A stretch of DNA of 64,000 bases from Geodermatophilus saharensis (GTDB taxonomy: Bacteria; Actinomycetota; Actinomycetes; Mycobacteriales; Geodermatophilaceae). The stretch covers positions 716,359 to 780,358 of the forward strand of contig NZ_FZOH01000001.1 of NCBI RefSeq assembly GCF_900188205.1, written 5' to 3'. A program made the position numbers and the translations under genes. Position 1 is the stretch's first letter, and each line of letters starts with the position of its first letter. Under the pieces are notes generated by a model that was not told the DNA's origin, made no database searches, and was given only the letters and a program-made list of their open reading frames with translations. Shown here piece after piece: positions 58,624 through 64,000 of this stretch.

Positions 58624-59759
58624 GCAGGCTGCCCGACGGGTGGGGGGACGGCACCCGGTCGGTCCGCGCGGGTGAGGCGCCCCCGGTGCCCGGCACGCCG
58701 CTGCGGCCCTCGCCGGTGTTCGCCGCGCCCTTCCACCTCGGGGACCGCCCGCCGCGGGCCGACGGCGCCGACGCCTACGCCCGCACCGAGCACCCCACGT
58801 CCCGCGCGTTCGAGACCGCGGTCGGCGAGCTCGACGGCGGCCGCTGCCTGTCCTTCGCCACCGGGATGGCCGCGATCACCGCCACGGTGATGGCGCTGGT
58901 GTCGGCCGGCGACCGGCTGGTGCTGCCCGCCGACGGCTACTACACGACCCGGCTGCTGGCCCGCGACGAGCTGGAGCGGCTGGGGATCCGGGTCGAGTAC
59001 GTGCCGACCACCGGGATCGCCGACGCCGCCGCCCGCGGGGACCTCGACGGCGCCCGCATGGTGGTCCTCGAGACGCCGAGCAACCCGCAGCTCGACGTGT
59101 GCGACGTCGCCGCCGTCGCCCGGGCCACCCGCGCCTCCGGGGCGCTGCTGGCCGTCGACAACACCACCGCCACCCCGCTCGGGCAGCGGCCGCTGGCACT
59201 CGGCGCCGACCTGACCGTCGGCGCCGACACCAAGGCGCTCACCGGGCACAGCGACCTGCTCCTCGGCCACGTCAGCACCGCCTCCGACGAGCTGTACGAC
59301 CGGCTCAAGGGCTGGCGCGACCACACCGGCGCCACGCCGGGCGCGTTCGACGCGTGGCTCGGGCACCGGTCGATGAGCACGCTGGACCTGCGGCTGGCCC
59401 GCCAGGCGGAGACCGCCGCCGCCGTCGCGGAGGTCCTGGCCGCGCACCCCGCGGTGACCGGGGTGCGGTGGCCGTGGCGCCCGGAGGACCCCTCGTACGC
59501 GCTGGCCACCCGGCAGATGCTGCGCCCGGTCGGCGTCGTCTCCGCCGGGCTCGCCGACGAGGCCGCCGTCTCCCGCTTCCTCGCCGCGGCCCGGCTGTGG
59601 ACGGCGGCGACGAGCTTCGGCGGCGTGCACTCGACCGTCGACCGCCGCGCGCAGTGGGGCGGTGACGCGGTGCCCGGCGGGTTCCTGCGCTTCTCCTGCG
59701 GCATCGAGGACACCGCCGACGTCGTCGCCGACCTCACCGCCGCGCTCGACGCCGTCTGA
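58620..59759 (+). CDS. Cystathionine gamma-lyase/synthase-family PLP enzyme
   Basis: Fold-type I Cys/Met metabolism enzyme (379 residues). The PLP lysine lies in [54 protein letters not shown] and the [16 protein letters not shown] segment match the family. An unusually short N-terminal arm and substitutions around the active site mean lyase (cystathionine to cysteine) is likely but not certain. GTG 58620 overlaps gpsA. Operon placement with lipid genes suggests co-transcription rather than a shared pathway. Confidence 0.85.
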   Translation: MSRLPDGWGDGTRSVRAGEAPPVPGTPLRPSPVFAAPFHLGDRPPRADGADAYARTEHPTSRAFETAVGELDGGRCLSFATGMAAITATVMALVSAGDRLVLPADGYYTTRLLARDELERLGIRVEYVPTTGIADAAARGDLDGARMVVLETPSNPQLDVCDVAAVARATRASGALLAVDNTTATPLGQRPLALGADLTVGADTKALTGHSDLLLGHVSTASDELYDRLKGWRDHTGATPGAFDAWLGHRSMSTLDLRLARQAETAAAVAEVLAAHPAVTGVRWPWRPEDPSYALATRQMLRPVGVVSAGLADEAAVSRFLAAARLWTAATSFGGVHSTVDRRAQWGGDAVPGGFLRFSCGIEDTADVVADLTAALDAV

Positions 59760-59763
59760 TCGG

Positions 59764-61404
59764 ATGAGCCGCACCACCCTCGACCGCGTCCTCGCCGCCG
59801 GCCCCGTGCTGCACCGCGGCCGCGACGGCGACTACCGGGCGCTGGCGTGGACCGCGGGGGAGCCGCACCGGGTGCGCCGCGAGCTGGTCGGGCGGGCGTG
59901 GGAGCCGCCGCGGCGCGGGGTGCGGGCGCTGGCCTGCCTGGCGCACGTCACCGACCTGCAGCTGGCCGACGTCTGCTCCCCGGCGCGGTTCGAGTTCTTC
60001 CACCGCTTCGAGGCCGACCCCCGGATGCGCGCGCTGGTGCCCATGCACCGGCCGCAGGAGGCGCTGACCGCGCACGCCGTCGACGCCCTCGTGCGCACGC
60101 TCAACGGCCTGGCCGGCGCGCCGCGCACCGGCGAGCCGCTGCAGGTGGTGGTGACCACCGGCGACGCCATCGACAACGCCCAGTGGAACGAGCTGGAGCT
60201 GTTCCTCGCGGTGCTGCGCGGGGGAGCGGTCTCACCCGGTGCGGGCCTGACCGCCTACGACGGCGTCCAGGCCTCCGGCTGGCCGCACGACCTGTTCTGG
60301 CGGCCCGACGACGACGGCGGCCTGTACCGCGAGCGGTTCGGCTTCCCGGCGCGGCCGGGGCTGCTGGAGGCGGCGTTCGCGGCGTTCCCCGCCGAGGGGC
60401 TGCAGGTGCCGTGGCTGGGCTGCCACGGCAACCACGAGGCGCTCATCCAGGGCGTGGGCGTGCCCACGCCCGCGCTGGCCGAGGTGCTCGGCGCCGGCCG
60501 CAAGCCGGTCGACGTCGACCCCGGGCTGGCCCTCGACGACGCGCTGGCGCTGTTCACGCACTCCTCGGAGGTCTTCACCACCGCCGTCTCGCGGCCGGTG
60601 ACGCCGGTGGCCGACCGCCGGTTCATCGACCGCCGGTCCTTCGTCGCCGCGCACCTCGCCGACCCCGGGCAGCCGGCCGGGCACGGCTTCACCGAGGACA
60701 ACCTGCGCGAGGGCACCGCCCACTACGCCTGGGACGGCGTGCCCGGCGTCCGCGTCGTCTGCCTGGACACCACCCGGGTCACCGGCGGCGCGGCCGGCTC
60801 GGTCGACGCGGCGCAGGCGCGGTGGCTGGAGGAGCGGCTGCGCGAGGTGTCCTCGTCGGCCCCCGGCCCCGACGGCACCCGGGTGGCCACCGGCAACGCC
60901 GACCGGCTGGTGGTGCTGCTGTCGCACCACGGGTCGAGCACGCTGACCCGCTCCGACGCCCTCGGCGGGCGTCCCGCGGCCGGCGACGACGCGCTGGGCG
61001 CCCCCGAGCTGCTGCGGCTGCTGCACCGCTGGCCGAACGTGGTGCTGTGGCTCAACGGGCACACCCACGTCAGCGAGGTGCGGGCCTGGGCCCACCCCTC
61101 CGAGCCCGGCCGCGGGCTGTGGGAGGTGGCCACCTGCGCCGTCGTCGACTGGCCAGGGCAGGCCCGGCTGGTCGAGGTCCTCGACAACGGCGACGGCACG
61201 CTGTCGCTGGTCTGCACGATGGTCGACCACGGCAGCCCCGCGCGGCCGCCGGGCGCCGCCGACCCCGCCGCGGGGGAGCCGGCGGCGCTGGCCGCGCTGC
61301 ACCGGGAGCTGTCGGCCAACGTGCCGTGGGCGGGGCTGGGCTCGCCGCTGGCCGGCACGCCCGCCGACCGCAACGTCGAGCTGGTGGTGCGCGCCCCGTT
61401 CTGA
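59764..61404 (+). CDS. Calcineurin-like metallophosphoesterase (TIGR03767-type)
   Basis: 546-residue cytosolic-looking protein with the metallophosphoesterase motif series: AHVTDLQLAD, VTTGDAIDN, GCHGNHEAL, LLSHHGSS, LNGHTHVSE. The first motif has D-x-Q in place of the usual D-x-H, a variant seen in this actinobacterial subfamily as I recall it. Long insertions between motifs (FFHRFEADPRMRALVPMHR, PVADRRFIDRRSFVAAH) are typical. There is no signal peptide. The substrate is unknown; phosphodiester or nucleotide substrates are possible. ATG 59764 follows the previous stop by 4 bp. Confidence 0.82.
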   Translation: MSRTTLDRVLAAGPVLHRGRDGDYRALAWTAGEPHRVRRELVGRAWEPPRRGVRALACLAHVTDLQLADVCSPARFEFFHRFEADPRMRALVPMHRPQEALTAHAVDALVRTLNGLAGAPRTGEPLQVVVTTGDAIDNAQWNELELFLAVLRGGAVSPGAGLTAYDGVQASGWPHDLFWRPDDDGGLYRERFGFPARPGLLEAAFAAFPAEGLQVPWLGCHGNHEALIQGVGVPTPALAEVLGAGRKPVDVDPGLALDDALALFTHSSEVFTTAVSRPVTPVADRRFIDRRSFVAAHLADPGQPAGHGFTEDNLREGTAHYAWDGVPGVRVVCLDTTRVTGGAAGSVDAAQARWLEERLREVSSSAPGPDGTRVATGNADRLVVLLSHHGSSTLTRSDALGGRPAAGDDALGAPELLRLLHRWPNVVLWLNGHTHVSEVRAWAHPSEPGRGLWEVATCAVVDWPGQARLVEVLDNGDGTLSLVCTMVDHGSPARPPGAADPAAGEPAALAALHRELSANVPWAGLGSPLAGTPADRNVELVVRAPF

Positions 61405-61418
61405 GCACCGTGACCCCA

Positions 61419-61473
61419 GCGTGTGCGCCGGCGCCGCGTCCCGGCCCGCGGAACCCGACGGAGGCGCACGCGC
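61419..61473. repeat. GTGTGCGCC hairpin element, copy 1
   Basis: Imperfect inverted repeat (11-bp outer arms 61419-61429 and 61463-61473, one G-T pair), starting 15 bp after the phosphoesterase stop. It shares GTGTGCGCCGGCGCCGCGT with the elements at 50137 and, more loosely, at 61573. Confidence 0.6.
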
Positions 61474-61572
61474 TCGGGCCGGAGACGTCGGCACGGGCGG
61501 CGATGTGCACCGGTGGCGCGTCCTGGCCGGGGGATGCGCCACGGACGCACAGCACCGTCCCACCGGTGACGG

Positions 61573-61623
61573 TGTGCGCCGAGGCCGCGTTGCGTCCCCC
61601 AGGACCCGGCGCCGGCGCACACG
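61573..61623. repeat. GTGTGCGCC hairpin element, copy 2
   Basis: Inverted repeat with perfect 10-bp outer arms (61573-61582 and 61614-61623), just before the convergent pcs stop. With copy 1 it fills the 233-bp gap, which otherwise holds nothing recognisable. Confidence 0.6.
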
Positions 61624-61637
61624 CCCGGCCCCGGGCG

Positions 61638-62459
61638 TCAGGCCGAGCGGGCCGCCCTGCGCCGGCGGTGGGCGGCGCGGGCGGTGAGCCAGCCGCTGAA
61701 GGCCAGGTAGTAGACGACGTAGGCGAACGACAGCGCGACGACGACCGGGTGCGGGTCGGGGTACTGCAGCAGCAGCACCGCGTAGGTCACCAGCCAGACG
61801 ACGGTCAGGCCCATGCTCACCGGCCACAGCGCCTCGGTGCGCGACGGGTAGAGGTAGCGCACCGGGACGAACACCAGGACCGAGAAGACGACCAGCGCGG
61901 CGGCGACCACCGGCTGGGGCAGGTCCAGGACGACGACGTAGAAGGCGACGACGTTCCAGTAGCTCGGGAAGCCCAGGAAGGTGTGGTCGTCGGTCTTCGC
62001 GTCGACCCGGCAGAACTGGTAGCTCGAGGCCAGCAGCGGCAGCGCGGCGAGCACCCAGCCGCGCCAGTCGTGCGTCAGCGCGCCGGTGGTCCACAGCAGG
62101 ACGACGGGCGCGAAGACGTAGGTCAGGTAGTCGACGATGTTGTCCAGCAGCGCGCCGTCGAACCAGGGGATCGTCTCCTTGACCCGTGCGCGGCGGGCCA
62201 GCATCCCGTCGGTGCCGTCGATCCACAGCGCCGCCAGCCCCAGCCACAGCGCGGTGACGGCCTCGCCCTCCAGCGCGGCGAGCACCACCAGCAGCGCCAG
62301 CACCGAGCCGAGCGCGGTGTAGGCGTGCACCGCCGCACCGGCCAGCCGCAGGGACAGCGGGTGGCGCGCGGCAGCGCGCACGTCCCCGTGGCCGTCCCCC
62401 TGGTGCGCCGTCGTCGCCGGGGGCCGGGGGTCCACCGGAGGGGCCGCGTTCTCCCGCAT
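61638..62459 (-). CDS. pcs: Phosphatidylcholine synthase-like CDP-alcohol phosphatidyltransferase
   Basis: 273-residue protein with about eight membrane helices. The CDP-alcohol motif reads DGTDGMLARRARVKETIPWFDGALLDNIVD, with the spacing of the family. FLGFPSYWNVVAFYVVV is characteristic of Pcs, which condenses choline with CDP-diacylglycerol. Phosphatidylcholine is a known membrane lipid in Geodermatophilaceae, which fits. ATG 62459 is taken as start; an upstream in-frame GTG at 62477 adds six residues. It converges on the phosphoesterase operon and diverges from ddl. Confidence 0.82.
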   Translation of the reverse strand: MRENAAPPVDPRPPATTAHQGDGHGDVRAAARHPLSLRLAGAAVHAYTALGSVLALLVVLAALEGEAVTALWLGLAALWIDGTDGMLARRARVKETIPWFDGALLDNIVDYLTYVFAPVVLLWTTGALTHDWRGWVLAALPLLASSYQFCRVDAKTDDHTFLGFPSYWNVVAFYVVVLDLPQPVVAAALVVFSVLVFVPVRYLYPSRTEALWPVSMGLTVVWLVTYAVLLLQYPDPHPVVVALSFAYVVYYLAFSGWLTARAAHRRRRAARSA

Positions 62460-62529
62460 CGGGAGTGAGGTTCCCACACGGGGCGGGCCGGAACCCCGCG
62501 GGAGACGCGGGTCGGGCGGGGGCGTCGAC

Positions 62530-62535
62530 TAGGGT
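62530..62535 (+). promoter_or_regulatory. Probable -10 (TAGGGT) for leaderless ddl
   Basis: TAGGGT eight bases before ATG 62544, the same hexamer as before leuB. No ribosome site. Confidence 0.55.
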
Positions 62536-62543
62536 CGGCCGCG

Positions 62544-63680
62544 ATGAGCGGGACAGGCAGGGTGCGCGTCGCGGTCGTGTTCGGAGGGCGCAGCGCCGAG
62601 CACGCCATCTCCTGCATCTCGGCGGGGAGCGTGATCGCCGCGCTGGACCCGGAGCGCTACGAGGTGGTGCCGGTCGGCATCGCCCGCGACGGCCGCTGGG
62701 TGCTCCCCGGGGCCGGCCAGCGGCTGGCGATCACCGACGGGCAGCTGCCCGAGGTCACCGGCGGGACGGCGGTGTCGCTGGTCGGCGACCCGGCCGGGCG
62801 CGGGCTGGCGGTGCTCGAGCCCGCGGCCGGGATCGGCGCGGCGCTCACCGAGGTCGACGTCGTCTTCCCCGTGCTGCACGGCGCCTACGGCGAGGACGGC
62901 ACCATCCAGGGGCTGCTGGAGATGAGCGGGCTGCCCTACGTCGGGTCGGGCGTGTTCGCCAGCGCCGCCTCGATGGACAAGGAGTTCACCAAGAAGCTGC
63001 TGGCCTCGGCCGGGGTGCCCCAGGGCGACCACGTGGTGCTGCGCGACGCCGGCGGGGCGGTGTGCCCCGACCCCGACGTGCTCTCCGCCGCCGACCGGGA
63101 GCGGCTCGGGCTGCCGGTGTTCGTCAAGCCCGCGCGCGCCGGGTCGAGCATCGGCATCACCAAGGTGACCGACTGGGCGCAGTTCCCCGAGGCGGTGGCC
63201 ACCGCGGCCGTCGTCGACCCGAAGGTCGTCGTCGAGGCCGCCGTCCCCGGCCGGGAGGTCGAGTGCGGCGTGCTGGCCGGCCCCGACGGGGGGCCGCCGC
63301 AGGCCAGCGTGCCCGCGGAGATCCGGCTCAAGCCGGGCACCGACTGGTACGACTTCGACGCCAAGTACCTCGAGGACGCCGTCGAGTTCGACGTCCCGGC
63401 CGACCTCACCCCCGAGCAGACCCGGGCGGTGCAGCAGGCCTCCTGCCGGGCCTACCGCGCGCTGGACTGCGAGGGGCTGGCGCGGGTCGACTTCTTCCTC
63501 GGCACCGGCCCCGACGGCGAGGACCGCCTGGTGGTCAACGAGGTCAACACCATGCCCGGCTTCACCTCGATCTCGATGTACCCGCGGATGTGGGCGGCCA
63601 GCGGGGTGTCCTACCCCGAGCTGGTGGACCGGCTGGTCGCCTCCGCGCTCGCGCGGGCGGGCCGGCCGGCCGGTCGGTGA
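62544..63680 (+). CDS. ddl: D-alanine--D-alanine ligase
   Basis: ATP-grasp ligase (378 residues) for the peptidoglycan dipeptide terminus. Landmarks are [72 protein letters not shown] and [19 protein letters not shown]. The hydroxyl-binding tyrosine/serine loop has the usual D-Ala-D-Ala form as far as can be judged. A lipoprotein gene overlaps its stop by 4 nt. Confidence 0.96.
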   Translation: MSGTGRVRVAVVFGGRSAEHAISCISAGSVIAALDPERYEVVPVGIARDGRWVLPGAGQRLAITDGQLPEVTGGTAVSLVGDPAGRGLAVLEPAAGIGAALTEVDVVFPVLHGAYGEDGTIQGLLEMSGLPYVGSGVFASAASMDKEFTKKLLASAGVPQGDHVVLRDAGGAVCPDPDVLSAADRERLGLPVFVKPARAGSSIGITKVTDWAQFPEAVATAAVVDPKVVVEAAVPGREVECGVLAGPDGGPPQASVPAEIRLKPGTDWYDFDAKYLEDAVEFDVPADLTPEQTRAVQQASCRAYRALDCEGLARVDFFLGTGPDGEDRLVVNEVNTMPGFTSISMYPRMWAASGVSYPELVDRLVASALARAGRPAGR

Positions 63681-64000
63681 CCTCCTTCGCGCCCGCGGCC
63701 GCGCTGCTGGCCGGGGCGCTCGCGCTGGCCGGCTGCACCGCTCCCGAGGCCGGCAGCGCCACCCCGGCGCCGGCGTCGCCGACGCCGGACAGCGTCGAGG
63801 CGCTCGGCGAGCTGGTGCTCACCGAGGTGCCCTCCGGCCTGCCCCGGATCCCCGACGGCGACCTGCAGCCGCCGGCCGGCGCCAAGACCGTCGACGACGT
63901 CGCCTCCTACGCCGAGGACCCGGCGCGGGAGCGGGCGGTGCTGCGCGACTACGGCTACCGGCACGGCTGGGAGCGGTTCTGGGGCTCCACCACCGGTCCG
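63677..64000 (+). CDS. Putative lipoprotein (3' end outside window)
   Basis: Open to the right edge (108 codons visible). Begins [20 protein letters not shown] with a lipobox (LAGC), so the mature protein is probably an anchored exported lipoprotein. A Thr/Pro/Ala-rich linker and a short folded region follow ([35 protein letters not shown]). I recognise no domain. GTG 63677 overlaps the ddl stop. In mycobacteria a DUF3515 gene occupies this place; the visible part does not look like that family. Confidence 0.75.
   Translation, partial: MTSFAPAAALLAGALALAGCTAPEAGSATPAPASPTPDSVEALGELVLTEVPSGLPRIPDGDLQPPAGAKTVDDVASYAEDPARERAVLRDYGYRHGWERFWGSTTGP

Overview
The window is very GC-rich and densely coding. 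It has GTG/TTG starts, many 4-nt stop/start overlaps, and start codons 6-8 nt behind a TANNNT hexamer, all of which point to an actinobacterium. Gene content and order match what I recall of the Mycobacterium tuberculosis stretch Rv3029c to Rv2981c: etfBA, iscS, mnmA, MetE-like, ligA, ACT protein, gatCAB, LppZ-like lipoprotein, PH-domain protein, ilvBNC, serA, leuB, FAH protein, gltX, tRNA-Glu/Gln, IclR regulator, leuCD, mutT1, ppk, fbiD, gpsA, ddl. A Pcs-type phosphatidylcholine synthase and the style of the small accessory proteins suggest Geodermatophilaceae (Blastococcus, Geodermatophilus, Modestobacter). That family assignment is inference, not proof.

Layout. 1-5.1 kb: a Ser/Thr kinase with an extracellular beta-propeller (cut by the window edge), a Cds1-like PLP enzyme, and the electron-transfer flavoprotein pair. 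5.1-14.1 kb: MFS exporter, cysteine desulfurase and MnmA (tRNA 2-thiolation), a secreted 5'-nucleotidase, a MetE-core-like zinc protein, and DNA ligase. 14.1-15.0 kb: a gene graveyard with two decayed methyltransferases. 15.0-22.9 kb: ACT protein, gatC-gatA-small membrane protein-gatB, sugar-dehydrogenase lipoprotein, hydroxyacid dehydrogenase, PH protein, XRE regulator. 22.9-40.7 kb: branched-chain amino acid and serine block (ilvD, two GGDEF-EAL proteins, ilvBNC, three small multi-spanning membrane proteins, serA, leuB, cimA). 41.0-45.7 kb: small oxygenase and glyoxalase-fold proteins, FAH protein, gltX, CPBP protease, tRNA-Gln and tRNA-Glu. 45.8-50.1 kb: galactose island galT-galK-symporter. 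50.2-53.0 kb: NdgR-like IclR regulator divergent from leuCD. 53.0-56.7 kb: minus-strand mutT1, ppk and fbiD. 56.8-61.4 kb: plsC-gpsA-Cys/Met enzyme-phosphoesterase operon. 61.6-64 kb: Pcs, ddl and a truncated lipoprotein.

How the genes work together. Three themes dominate. First, branched-chain amino acid synthesis: CimA gives a threonine-independent entry to isoleucine, with IlvBNCD and LeuBCD. Second, tRNA charging and modification: GltX, GatCAB, tRNA-Gln and tRNA-Glu form the indirect Gln-tRNA route, and IscS with MnmA thiolates tRNA. Third, envelope and lipid functions: PlsC, GpsA, Pcs, Ddl.

The most interesting regulatory signal is a pair of look-alike attenuators upstream of ilvB and cimA. 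Each has an apparently leaderless 11-codon peptide whose branched-chain codons lie just before a TAG stop. In each, that stop is built into a 28-nt hairpin followed at once by an intrinsic terminator. The cimA copy, peptide MHLLGSTLIIC, is the best candidate here for an undescribed control element.
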